A stretch of 64,000 bases of DNA. Origin: Bacteroidaceae bacterium. Lineage in GTDB: Bacteria; Bacteroidota; Bacteroidia; Bacteroidales; Bacteroidaceae. This document shows positions 1-7,957 of the stretch, in pieces (within the stretch, counting starts at the first letter, position 1; the number at the start of each line of letters is the position of its first letter). The DNA is taken from contig JAGBKI010000017.1 in the NCBI GenBank assembly GCA_017933995.1, positions 1 to 64,000 of the forward strand, written 5' to 3'. Position numbers and translations under genes: made by a program. The notes beneath the pieces are model-generated. The model had not been told where the DNA came from. It worked only from the letters and a program-made list of their open reading frames with translations, and made no database searches.

Positions 1-1793
1 AGCCCGGCGTGGGCAAGAGCGCCGTCGTCGAGGGACTGGCGCAGCAGATAGCCAAGGGCGAGGTACCCCCCGGCCTGCAACGCAAGCGCATCGTGACGCT
101 CAATATGGCCAATATGGTGGCCGGCACGCAGTATCGCGGCCAGTTCGAGGAGCGCGTGCGGAGGCTCATCGAAGAGATGGAGAGCCACCCCGAAATCATC
201 CTGTTCATCGACGAGATCCACACCATCATCGGCGCGGGCAGCGCCGCCGGCACGCTCGACGCCGCCAATATGCTCAAACCCGCCCTGGCGCGCGGCCAGT
301 TCCAGTGCATCGGCGCCACGACGGTGAACGAATACCGCAAGAGCATCGAGAAAGACGGCGCGCTGGAGCGGCGTTTCCAGAAGGTGATGCTCGCCCCCAC
401 CACCGAGGACGAGACGCTGCAAATACTGCGCAACATCAAGGAGCGCTACGAGCAGCACCACCACGCCACCTACACCGACGACGCCCTGGAAGCCTGCGTG
501 CGCCTGACGGCACGCTACATCACCGACCGCGCCCTGCCCGACAAGGCCATCGACGCCCTCGACGAGGCGGGTAGCCAGAAGAACCTGACCAGTGTCGTCG
601 TGCCGCAGGACATCACCGACGCCGAGCACGAGATTGCCGCCCTCAAGGAGCAGAAGAACGAGGCCGCGCGCCGCCAGCAATACGAGCTGGCCGCCAACCT
701 GCGCGACGAGGCGCAGCGGCGCCAGCAGGAACTCGACGTGCGCCGCCGCGAGTGGCAGGCCACGCTGCAGGGCGAGCACCACACCGTCGACAAGGCCGAC
801 ATCGCCGCCGTCGTCTCGATGATGAGCGGCGTGCCGGTCAGCCAGATGGCGCAGGCCGAGAACATACGCCTCAAAGGTATGCGCGCCGCCCTGGCCGAGC
901 GCATCATCGCGCAGGACGAGGCCATCGACCGCCTCGTGCGCAGCATCACGCGCAACCGCATCGGCCTCAAAGACCCCAACCGCCCCATCGGCACGTTTAT
1001 GTTCGTCGGCCCCACCGGCGTGGGCAAGACCTACCTGGTCAAGACACTGGCCGAGTTCATGTTCGGCAGCCAGGACGCCCTCATACGCATCGACATGAGC
1101 GAATACGGCGAGAAGTTCAGCACCTCGCGCCTCGTCGGCGCCCCTCCGGGCTACGTCGGCTACGAAGAGGGCGGCCAACTCACCGAAAAGGTACGTCGCA
1201 AGCCCTACAGCATCATCCTGCTCGACGAGATTGAGAAGGCGCACCCCGACGTGTTCAACACGCTGCTCCAAGTGATGGACGAGGGCCGCATGACCGACGG
1301 CAACGGCACCACCGTGGACTTCCGCAACACGGTCATCGTGATGACCAGCAACAGCGGCACGCGCCAGTTGCGCGAGTTCGGCGGCGGCATCGGCTTTGGC
1401 ACGCCCGCCAACGCCAGCGGCAAGCAGGCCGAGGGCATTGTGCGCAAAGCGTTGCAGCGGCAGTTCGCCCCCGAGTTCCTCAACCGCCTGGACGACATCA
1501 TCATGTTCCAGCCGCTCGACGACGAGAGCGCGCTCAAGATTGCCGACCTCGAACTCGACGGCCTGCGCAAGCGCGTGGAGGCCATCGGCCACACCATCAG
1601 TTTCACCGAGGCCGCGCGCAAGTTGCTCGTCAAGAAGGGCTTCGACGCCGCCTACGGCGCACGCTCGTTGAAGCGCGCCGTGCAGGAGCACGTCGAGGAT
1701 CCGCTCACCGAACTCCTGATGGACGACGCCACCGACGCCACCGCCTTCGTGGCCGACGCCGACGGCGAAAAGATTATTGTCAGTCGGCAATAG
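1..1793 (+). CDS. clpC: ClpC-type AAA+ unfoldase, ATP-binding subunit of the Clp protease (5' truncated)
   Basis: Hexameric AAA+ chaperone that unfolds proteins and feeds them to ClpP in the cytoplasm. The reading frame is already open at the window edge (frame from base 3), so the N-terminal repeat domain and the start of AAA-1 are missing. Visible in order: AAA-1 Walker A (PGVGKS) at bases 3-20, Walker B ([10 protein letters not shown]) near 200, a short linker near 610-760 with a UVR-like stretch ([12 protein letters not shown]), AAA-2 Walker A (GPTGVGKT) at 1008-1031, Walker B ([13 protein letters not shown]) near 1215, and the D2-small domain. The short UVR-type linker instead of the long coiled-coil M-domain favours ClpC over ClpB. 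It ends at a perfect hairpin terminator shared with the convergent acetyltransferase gene. Confidence 0.93.
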   Translation, partial: PGVGKSAVVEGLAQQIAKGEVPPGLQRKRIVTLNMANMVAGTQYRGQFEERVRRLIEEMESHPEIILFIDEIHTIIGAGSAAGTLDAANMLKPALARGQFQCIGATTVNEYRKSIEKDGALERRFQKVMLAPTTEDETLQILRNIKERYEQHHHATYTDDALEACVRLTARYITDRALPDKAIDALDEAGSQKNLTSVVVPQDITDAEHEIAALKEQKNEAARRQQYELAANLRDEAQRRQQELDVRRREWQATLQGEHHTVDKADIAAVVSMMSGVPVSQMAQAENIRLKGMRAALAERIIAQDEAIDRLVRSITRNRIGLKDPNRPIGTFMFVGPTGVGKTYLVKTLAEFMFGSQDALIRIDMSEYGEKFSTSRLVGAPPGYVGYEEGGQLTEKVRRKPYSIILLDEIEKAHPDVFNTLLQVMDEGRMTDGNGTTVDFRNTVIVMTSNSGTRQLREFGGGIGFGTPANASGKQAEGIVRKALQRQFAPEFLNRLDDIIMFQPLDDESALKIADLELDGLRKRVEAIGHTISFTEAARKLLVKKGFDAAYGARSLKRAVQEHVEDPLTELLMDDATDATAFVADADGEKIIVSRQ

Positions 1794-1811
1794 GAAATGA
1801 TTCCCACAAAT

Positions 1812-1845
1812 AAAACGCGCTTGCAAACTTTTGCAAGCGCGTTTT
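1812..1845. terminator. Bidirectional intrinsic terminator between convergent genes
   Basis: A perfect 15-bp stem (arms 1812-1826 and 1831-1845) closes a 4-nt loop. A-rich and T-rich flanks on the two sides let it work in both directions. It lies 18 bp after the clpC stop and 3 bp beyond the stop of the leftward acetyltransferase gene. Confidence 0.9.
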
Positions 1846-1848
1846 ATT

Positions 1849-2400
1849 TTACTGTAAATTCCGTTTCACCGTAGCTGGGATGCCGGCGGCGAGAGTATCG
1901 GCGGGAATGTCGCGCGTAACGACGGCTCCAGCTGCGATGATACAGCGCGGACCGATGGTCACACCGGGGCACACTATCACGCCTGCCCCCAACCAACAAT
2001 CGTCTCCGATAGTGACGGGTAGCGCAGTCTCCTTCGGCTCACGCCTTTCCACGTAGTCCATCGGATGTGTGGGCGTGAGCAGACGACAATTGGGCCCAAT
2101 CTTCACATTATTGCCGATGCTGATAAACCCGCTGTCGAGCATTGTACAGCCCGCATTGACAAAAACATGCTCGCCGAGGCGAATGCCGTGGCCGTGGTCG
2201 CACATAAACGGCGGGCTGATGCTCGACGTAGTCGGAATGCTGGGTATCAAATCCTCAATGATGGCTCGGTAGTCGGCGTCGTAGAGCGTCATTGTCTGCA
2301 AGCGTGCGCAGAGCCGCTTGGCGTGTACGAAACTCTGCTCCACTTCTTTATCGTCAAAGCGGTAAAGCCGCTCTGAGCGCATTTTCTGTAGTTCGGTCAT
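1849..2400 (-). CDS. Sugar O-acetyltransferase of the maltose/galactoside acetyltransferase family
   Basis: 183 aa, the usual length for this family. The N-terminal helical part (RLYRFDDKEVEQSFVHAKRL) resembles the Mac domain, and the rest is a left-handed beta helix of hexapeptide repeats (for example IGDDCWLGAGVIVCPGVTIG) with the acceptor-loop motif CDHGHGIRLGEHVFVNAG. Such enzymes move acetyl from acetyl-CoA to sugar hydroxyls in the cytoplasm; the substrate here cannot be told. It appears monocistronic, stands 31 bp downstream of the leftward GH89 gene, and ends at the shared terminator. Its codons look less GC-extreme than those of its neighbours. Confidence 0.88.
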   Translation of the reverse strand: MTELQKMRSERLYRFDDKEVEQSFVHAKRLCARLQTMTLYDADYRAIIEDLIPSIPTTSSISPPFMCDHGHGIRLGEHVFVNAGCTMLDSGFISIGNNVKIGPNCRLLTPTHPMDYVERREPKETALPVTIGDDCWLGAGVIVCPGVTIGPRCIIAAGAVVTRDIPADTLAAGIPATVKRNLQ

Positions 2401-2431
2401 AGGTCGTTGGCGGTCAAGTTAAACGCAGGGA

Positions 2432-4588
2432 TTAGATGGCTCCGAAGTATTTGCTGAAGAGCCTTGCGGCGGTCTGCACGGGGTTGCCCTGCGGACGGAC
2501 GGGGGGATGGGCGGTGGCGTCGTCCACCCACGCGGCCTCCTGCTCGTACCATTCGTGCGCGCCGGGGGCTGTTGTGCCGTCGGCAAGCGACTGGAAGAAG
2601 CGCGCCCAGCGCGGGGCGTAGAAGGTTTCAAGCAGGCCGCCCCACTCGCGGTTGGAGTAGTCGCGCAGGCCGCCCTGGTTGGCGGCGCGCTCGTGTCCCC
2701 ACGTTGTGACGAGCAGGCGGGCGTTGCGGTCGAAGAGGCGGCGGTCGGCGTCGGTGGCACCGGGGATGTCGTCGGCAGCACGCCGCGCCTGGTCGAGCCA
2801 CGTGCCGAGCATAAAGGCGGGGTGGGTGGAGAGCAGGCGGTCGAGGTCGGCAATGACCTCCATATAGTCCTTGGCGGCGACGCGGAAAGCGTTCGTACCG
2901 GTGCCTTGCGCTGCGGCCTCGTTGAGACGTCCGAGGCGCGCGTGGGCCTCGTCAGTGAGGCACTGGCGCACCAGGTCGACGACGTCGTACTGGTAGCCGG
3001 GGTTGCGTCCCAGCGCCTTGCGCTCGCCCAGCAGGTAGGCGGCAGCGCGGCGCACGAAGCCCGTATTCCAATAGATGTCGGCGCGGCTCCAGGTGGAGAC
3101 GCTCTTCACCTGCAAGGCGGGGCGTGCGCAGACAACGGGTTCGCTTGTGCCCTGGCGGTTGTCAGGGCAGGCGTAGACGGAGCGGGCCAGCAGGCGCCAC
3201 GCGCTGTCGGCCAGCGCGGTGTGGTCGCCATAGCGCGCCGTAGCGTAGTCGGAGAGCCACTGGTCAAGGTCGGCCACGCGCTCCCACGCACTTTCATAGA
3301 GCAGTTCGTAGCAGACGGGATTGGTCTCGCTGCCCTCGGGCGCGGCGCCAATGCCCACGCAGTTGGGGCGCGTCTGCGCGTCGTAGTAGCCGTCGAGCGT
3401 CGTCTGCAGGCGTCCGTGGAGGCCGGTGCGCCCGCCGAAGTTGTGGATGATGCAATAGATGAAGTCGTGGCCAAGGAACGCGCCGTCGGGGTAGCGCGGC
3501 TCGCCGTCGGCAAAGAGGTCGAGCACAAGCAGGCCGCCCTTTGGCACGGCCTCCAGGCACTCGCGGCGCGGGTTTTCGCCCCACGCCTGCAACACCCACC
3601 GGCTGTCGGGCGCGGCACGGCGCATGGCGTCGAACGTGCCGAGGAAGGCGGCGCGGAGGTCTACGCCCTGCGTGTTGCCGCCCTCGTGGAAAAGGTCCAT
3701 GCTGTAGAACTCGGAGCGGCCCATCAGGCGTTCCAGTTCCTCGTAGTATATCTGCGCCACGCGGGGGAATAGGCTGTCGGTGGGGAGCAGGAAGCCCGGT
3801 CGCGTGAAGCCGCACCAGCCGCCCGCGTCGCGGTCGCGCCCCTGGCGGCGCAGGAAGTCGGAGGGCACCATTCCTGCGTAGCCGGGCAGCACGGGCGTCA
3901 TGCCCAGTTCGCGCTCGCGCTGTAGAATCTGCCTGGCCACGCGCTCGCGCTCGGCGTACCATCCCTCGGGGTTGGGGCCGCCCCAGCCTTCGAGGTTGCC
4001 CATCAGGAACCACGCCAGGAAGGCCGGCCCGGCGATGAACCGCGCGGCCTCGTCGGGCGTATAGCCCAGGCGCAGCAGCACGTTGCGCCACACCGTCTCG
4101 GTGCCGACAAGTTGCAGCGGCATGTTTACACCGTGGAGCGCCATCCAGTCGATTTCCTGCTGCCAGCGCTCCCACGTCCAGAAGGCCGTGGTATAGGAGA
4201 AGGTGCAATAGTTGAGGTAGTAGCGCAGGGGGGCGGCGGTGTGGTAGGCCACGTCGCAGCAGGGCAGCGGCAGCGGGGCGTCGGCGAGGTGCAGGCGCAG
4301 GCTGTTCCACGACACCTGCTGGTGCGCCTGGTGGCTGAGGTAGTGGCCGATGCCGCGTGTGGCCGCGCTGAGGGTGGAGCCGCCGACGTAGGGTTTGCCA
4401 TCGCGCTGGCCTATGACGAAGGTCTCGCGCCCGCTGTCGGCCAGGGCGGGGCTGACCTCGGTGACGAAGCGCGCCGCTGTGCCCTCGCCGCCCACGCGGT
4501 CGAGCAAGGCGGTGAGCGCGGCGGGATTCAGTTCGGCAAACATAAGGGAGGGGGTTAGGGAGAGGAGGAGGGAGAGGAGGGGTTTCAT
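2432..4588 (-). CDS. Alpha-N-acetylglucosaminidase, glycoside hydrolase family 89
   Basis: Removes terminal alpha-linked GlcNAc, as found on mucin, heparan or lipid glycans; related to human NAGLU. 718 aa with a Sec signal peptide (residues 1 to about 18). The N-terminal GH89 domain is followed by the TIM-barrel hallmarks LRYYLNYCTFSYTTAFW, EIDWMALHGVNMPL and GNLEGWGGPNP. By alignment with NAGLU from memory, the probable acid/base and nucleophile are E302 (in DLFHE) and E418 (in APEG). The alpha-helical C-terminal domain is present. Likely periplasmic or surface-exposed; no lipobox or T9SS tail is seen. No Sus pair adjoins it, so it is a stand-alone glycosidase. The start is set by the signal peptide. 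Confidence 0.93.
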   Translation of the reverse strand: MKPLLSLLLSLTPSLMFAELNPAALTALLDRVGGEGTAARFVTEVSPALADSGRETFVIGQRDGKPYVGGSTLSAATRGIGHYLSHQAHQQVSWNSLRLHLADAPLPLPCCDVAYHTAAPLRYYLNYCTFSYTTAFWTWERWQQEIDWMALHGVNMPLQLVGTETVWRNVLLRLGYTPDEAARFIAGPAFLAWFLMGNLEGWGGPNPEGWYAERERVARQILQRERELGMTPVLPGYAGMVPSDFLRRQGRDRDAGGWCGFTRPGFLLPTDSLFPRVAQIYYEELERLMGRSEFYSMDLFHEGGNTQGVDLRAAFLGTFDAMRRAAPDSRWVLQAWGENPRRECLEAVPKGGLLVLDLFADGEPRYPDGAFLGHDFIYCIIHNFGGRTGLHGRLQTTLDGYYDAQTRPNCVGIGAAPEGSETNPVCYELLYESAWERVADLDQWLSDYATARYGDHTALADSAWRLLARSVYACPDNRQGTSEPVVCARPALQVKSVSTWSRADIYWNTGFVRRAAAYLLGERKALGRNPGYQYDVVDLVRQCLTDEAHARLGRLNEAAAQGTGTNAFRVAAKDYMEVIADLDRLLSTHPAFMLGTWLDQARRAADDIPGATDADRRLFDRNARLLVTTWGHERAANQGGLRDYSNREWGGLLETFYAPRWARFFQSLADGTTAPGAHEWYEQEAAWVDDATAHPPVRPQGNPVQTAARLFSKYFGAI

Positions 4589-4650
4589 AAAAGAGGCGTA
4601 TTGTTATATAGGCGTGGGGGTGCTGCGATGCAGCACCAAACACAACGAAC

Positions 4651-5610
4651 TCACTGCCCGCCCAGCCGCTCGAAGTAGGTGAGGACGTGCTGCCACTCGC
4701 GGAACTCGGGCGTGGCGTAGGGGATGTGGATGCCGATGAAGCCGTCAACGGGGGCGGCGGAGACGAAGTAGTCGCCAAGCAGTTGTTCGGGGCGCGGCGT
4801 GACGACGAGGCGGTTGTAGGCGGGCACACCGAGGTGCTGCTCCACCCACTGTCGGCAGCGGGCGGCGTGGGCGTCGTCGTACCAGTCGGCGCGCGCCACG
4901 ACGTAGGCGTCGTAGGTGGCTGCCAGGCGCGCGAAGGCGTTGGGCGCGCTGCCCAGCACGGTGCCGTCGGGCTTCATCAGCGTGTCCTCCAGGGCCACGA
5001 ACAGCACGGGACGCTGGCGTCCCTCTATCTCGTCGTCCGCCCACCGCACGACGGGCAGCAGGGCGTGTATGCGGGCGTGGTCGTCGAGGTGGTGGCCGCC
5101 TTCAAAGTGCACGGCGCGGGTGTAGTGCTGGCGGAATATCGGGAACGTGTGCACCAGTTCGTCGTGCGTGCCGAAAAGCCCCCACACGAGTTTGTCCTCG
5201 CCCTCGTCGGCGGCATGCTCGAAGCATCGGGAGGCCACCTCGCGGTAGGCTTCGATGAGGCCCTTGGTGACCATAAAGTCCGTGGCGCCGTCCTGCCGCG
5301 CGTTATAGAAGACGTGGCGTCCCGTGCCGATGCGCGAGCGCAACGTGTCGGCAATCTCGAAGGCCGGGTTGACGAGGATGCGGCGCGTGCCGTGGAGCAT
5401 CTCGGCGTACATGCCGCCCATACTGGTGCCCACGATGAGGTCGGGCGCTTCGGCGGCCACCAGTTCGGTGAGCAAGGCCAGCCCCTCGTGGGGGTCGACG
5501 GGGATGTCGGGCGAAAGGATCTCGGCCCCGGGGAACGTTTTGCGCAGCCACGCCGCTGTGCCGGACTGGCCCGAGGAGGCGAAGCCGTGGACGTTGAGGA
5601 TTTTTTTCAT
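4651..5610 (-). CDS. YqiA/YcfP-type alpha/beta-hydrolase fused to a degenerate NT5C/HAD-like domain
   Basis: 319 aa from ATG 5610. An in-frame extension to 5946 exists but runs through the divergent GT4 gene, so the short start is chosen. The N-terminal half is a YqiA-like esterase: HGFASSG near residue 8, nucleophile elbow GTSMGG with S63, and a late GGHH histidine. From about residue 200 a second domain resembles the 5'(3')-deoxyribonucleotidase (NT5C) HAD fold: LFVALEDTL stands where the DxD nucleophile should be, WVEQHLG and RLVVTPRPEQLLGDY follow, and GDYFVSAA replaces the usual GDYLIDDR. The acidic catalytic residues are gone, so this half is probably non-enzymatic. Substrate unknown. 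A near-consensus box (TATCTTCGC, 5630-5638) precedes it. Confidence 0.8.
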   Translation of the reverse strand: MKKILNVHGFASSGQSGTAAWLRKTFPGAEILSPDIPVDPHEGLALLTELVAAEAPDLIVGTSMGGMYAEMLHGTRRILVNPAFEIADTLRSRIGTGRHVFYNARQDGATDFMVTKGLIEAYREVASRCFEHAADEGEDKLVWGLFGTHDELVHTFPIFRQHYTRAVHFEGGHHLDDHARIHALLPVVRWADDEIEGRQRPVLFVALEDTLMKPDGTVLGSAPNAFARLAATYDAYVVARADWYDDAHAARCRQWVEQHLGVPAYNRLVVTPRPEQLLGDYFVSAAPVDGFIGIHIPYATPEFREWQHVLTYFERLGGQ

Positions 5611-5660
5611 AAGGAAAGTGTTTGCAAGCGCGAAGATACGGGATTTCAACAGAAAAGCAC

Positions 5661-5669
5661 TACTTTTGC
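5661..5669 (+). promoter_or_regulatory. Bacteroidota -7 promoter element (TACTTTTGC)
   Basis: The box ends 4 nt before the ATG of the GT4 gene at 5674. The expected transcription start would fall at or next to the start codon, implying a leaderless or nearly leaderless mRNA. Confidence 0.65.
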
Positions 5670-5673
5670 CCGT

Positions 5674-6825
5674 ATGAAAGTAGGTTTTGACGCTAAGCGG
5701 GCTTTTCAGAACCGCACCGGGCTGGGCAACTATAGCCGCTATTTGATAGAAAGCCTTTGCCAGCATTTCCCTAACCACGATTATGTCGCTTACGCTCCAC
5801 GTCCCACCGACGAGGCGCGTATGCAGGCACTCCTTGAGCGTTTCCCGCAGCTCTCGGCTGTATTTCCAGAGGGGGGATGGCCTGCCTTGTGGAGAATAAA
5901 GGGGATTGCAAAAGACCTTGTGCGCGACGGAGTGGACGTTTTTCACGGCCTTTCGGGCGAACTGCCCTTAACGATAAAGGAAACGGGCATCCCGTCTGTC
6001 GTAACCGTGCACGACCTCATATTTCTGCGCTTCCCGCAATACTATTCCCCGATAGACCGCCACATTTACGCCTATAAGATGCGGCGAGCGTGCCGCGACG
6101 CTACGCGCATCATTGCGATAAGCGAATGTACGAAGCGCGACATCGTTCATTTCTTCGGCACAGATCCGGCTAAGATTAATGTAATCTACCAAGGGTGCGA
6201 CCCGGCGTTTACTGCCGAGCGCGACCCTGAGTTTGAACGCGACGTACGCGAACGCTTCCTGCTGCCTGCGCGCTACGTGCTCTGTGTCGGTAGTATCGAG
6301 GAGCGCAAAAACGCAGGGCTATTGGTAAAGGCTTTGCCCAAACTGGCAGCTGACGTGAGCTTGGTGCTTGTGGGAAAACGCACACCCTATACCGCCCGCA
6401 TCGAAAAGGAAGCCGCCGCACTTGGTGTGGCGGAACGTCTGAAAGTGCTTGAAGATTTGCCGTTTGCATACCTGCCAACCGTGTACCGCATGGCTTCTGC
6501 CTTTGCCTACCCCTCGCGTTACGAAGGGTTTGGCATCCCTGTGCTTGAGGCGATGCGCTGCGGCGTGCCCGTGCTGGCCGCCACTGGTTCTTGCCTGGAA
6601 GAAGCTGGTGGCGGCGGGGCGCTGTATGTTCACCCGGACGATGTAGCGGGCGCTGCCACCGCCTTGACCCGTCTTCTCTGCGACGAAACGTTGCGCAAAG
6701 GCTTATTGGAAAAAGGCACCGCCTATGCTCGACGGTTCAATGCGGAGACGCAGGCGGCAGAAGTGATGCGCGTGCTGAATGAGGTCGCCGCCACCCGCGT
6801 GTTTAGCGGACACCAAATGAAATAA
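5674..6825 (+). CDS. GT4-family glycosyltransferase
   Basis: 383 aa. ATG 5674 is chosen because a TACTTTTGC box sits directly before it and because the upstream in-frame sequence is antisense to the esterase gene. The GT-B fold is seen: an N-terminal acceptor domain starting MKVGFDAKRAFQNRTGLGNYSRYL, the inter-domain segment VLCVGSIEERKNAGLLVKA near 210, and the donor-site E-x7-E motif in SRYEGFGIPVLEAM near 285. It would transfer an activated sugar to a glycan acceptor, cytoplasmic or membrane-associated; the substrate is not predictable. It is divergent from the esterase gene with 63 bp between them. Its codons are clearly less GC-rich than those of neighbouring genes, compatible with later acquisition. 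Confidence 0.87.
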   Translation: MKVGFDAKRAFQNRTGLGNYSRYLIESLCQHFPNHDYVAYAPRPTDEARMQALLERFPQLSAVFPEGGWPALWRIKGIAKDLVRDGVDVFHGLSGELPLTIKETGIPSVVTVHDLIFLRFPQYYSPIDRHIYAYKMRRACRDATRIIAISECTKRDIVHFFGTDPAKINVIYQGCDPAFTAERDPEFERDVRERFLLPARYVLCVGSIEERKNAGLLVKALPKLAADVSLVLVGKRTPYTARIEKEAAALGVAERLKVLEDLPFAYLPTVYRMASAFAYPSRYEGFGIPVLEAMRCGVPVLAATGSCLEEAGGGGALYVHPDDVAGAATALTRLLCDETLRKGLLEKGTAYARRFNAETQAAEVMRVLNEVAATRVFSGHQMK

Positions 6826-6956
6826 AGCGGAACATAGCCACCCCTTAACGTTTCTTCGCAACAGCCCGCCGAGAGTCGCGACGAGAACGGCCATACCGCA
6901 AAGTACTTCGGGGAAAGTTTCTGGATGTAAAACCACACATGCATAACATACAATTT

Positions 6957-6987
6957 CGCCCCGCGCTGGATGTTCCGGCGTGGGGCG
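6957..6987. terminator. Hairpin between convergent GT4 and tcdA genes
   Basis: A 14-bp stem (6957-6970 with 6974-6987) contains two G-U pairs and closes a 3-nt loop. It sits between two convergent genes, but a strong T-run is lacking on either side, so its terminator role is likely rather than certain. The rest of 6826-7035 shows nothing else. Confidence 0.6.
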
Positions 6988-7035
6988 AGTGGTATAAAGG
7001 AACGAGGTAGGAGAGGGAACTAAAGTTAAAGGTTG

Positions 7036-7797
7036 TCAGAGGAGGTCGGTGATGAGGTCTTTGACGACTTCGCCGCCGGCGATGATGCCTTCGGCGGCGG
7101 GGACGAAGGCGTTGCTGGCGGGGATGGTGCGGCGCTCGGTGCAACGGCGCATGTCCTTGGCAGGGCAGATGCAGTGGAAGCGGCAGCTGATGGTGTCGTC
7201 CTCAATCGGGGTGCGCGGCTCCTCCTCGCTCCAGACGCACTTGGCGTGACGGATGCCTTCCTTGCGGAGGCGTTTGCGGATGGCCTTGGCCAGGGGGTCG
7301 ACGTTGGTCTTGCTGAGGTCGCCGACGCGGAAAGCGGTGGGGTCGAGTTTGTTGGCGGCGCCCATACACACCAGCAGGGGCACGCCGAGGCAGGTGCAGC
7401 GGCGGATGAGTTCTATCTTGGCGGTGACGGTGTCGATGCAGTCGACAACGTAGTCGTAGACGGAGAGGTCCACCTGGTCGGCGTTGCCGACGAGGTAGAA
7501 CATCCGGTGCTTGGTGACCTTGCAGTGGCGGTTGATGTCGAGTATGCGCTGTTCGGCCACGTCGACCTTATGTTTTCCAACGGTGCTGAGGAGGGCGAAG
7601 ACCTGGCGGTTGACGTTGGTGAGGCAGACGCGGTCGTCGTCGAAGACGTCGATGGCTCCCACGCCGCTGCGCGCCAGCACTTCGACGACGTAGCCGCCCA
7701 CGCCGCCCACGCCGAAGACGGCCACGCGCGACTGCGCCAGCCTTTCAATGGCGGGCTGGCCAAACAGCAGTTGTGTGCGGGAAAACTGGTTTTGCAT
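7036..7797 (-). CDS. tcdA: tRNA threonylcarbamoyladenosine dehydratase (TcdA)
   Basis: Cyclises t6A37 in ANN-decoding tRNAs to the hydantoin form in an ATP-dependent reaction. 253 aa, a ThiF/E1-like fold. The protein shows the Rossmann/ATP motif VAVFGVGGVGGYVVEVLARSG near residue 25, DFDD-type DDDRVCLTNVNRQ, the catalytic-region segment VVDCIDTVTAKIEL, and the Cys-rich CRFHCICP before the C-terminal PASNAFVPAAEGIIAGGEVV. It is separated from the upstream GH92 gene on the same strand by a 158-bp spacer occupied almost entirely by an inverted AT-rich repeat. Confidence 0.93.
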   Translation of the reverse strand: MQNQFSRTQLLFGQPAIERLAQSRVAVFGVGGVGGYVVEVLARSGVGAIDVFDDDRVCLTNVNRQVFALLSTVGKHKVDVAEQRILDINRHCKVTKHRMFYLVGNADQVDLSVYDYVVDCIDTVTAKIELIRRCTCLGVPLLVCMGAANKLDPTAFRVGDLSKTNVDPLAKAIRKRLRKEGIRHAKCVWSEEEPRTPIEDDTISCRFHCICPAKDMRRCTERRTIPASNAFVPAAEGIIAGGEVVKDLITDLL

Positions 7798-7804
7798 ACA
7801 TTAA

Positions 7805-7957
7805 ACAATAAACAATAGACAATAAACATTAAACAATAAACATTAAACAATAAACGTTAGTCATCCGAAAGAAGCAACAATTCATATACGCTTCTTGTTT
7901 CCAGCCTAACGTTAATTGTATGTTGTTTATTTTTTAATGTTTATTGTCTATTGTATC
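7805..7957. repeat. Large inverted AT-rich repeat built of AAACAATAAACATT-like words
   Basis: The left arm (7805-7860) consists of degenerate repeats of words such as ACAATAAACATTAA. The right arm (7906-7957) is an inverted, imperfect copy; both arms end at the loop side in AACGTTAG. The 45-nt loop itself contains a small inverted pair (AAGAAGC 7869-7875 and GCTTCTT 7890-7896). The distal edge of the right arm touches the stop codon of the GH92 gene (7956-7958). Confidence 0.8.

Noticed and set aside
2507..3772. 421-aa open frame antisense to the GH89 gene
   Set aside because: It is a GC-rich antisense shadow with Val/Ala/Gly-rich low-complexity translation and no family hallmark, while the GH89 gene on the other strand is clear.
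4687..5673. In-frame N-terminal extension of the GT4 gene (712 aa in total)
   Set aside because: It is antisense to the esterase gene, and a -7 promoter box stands directly before the inner ATG 5674, where the glycosyltransferase fold begins.
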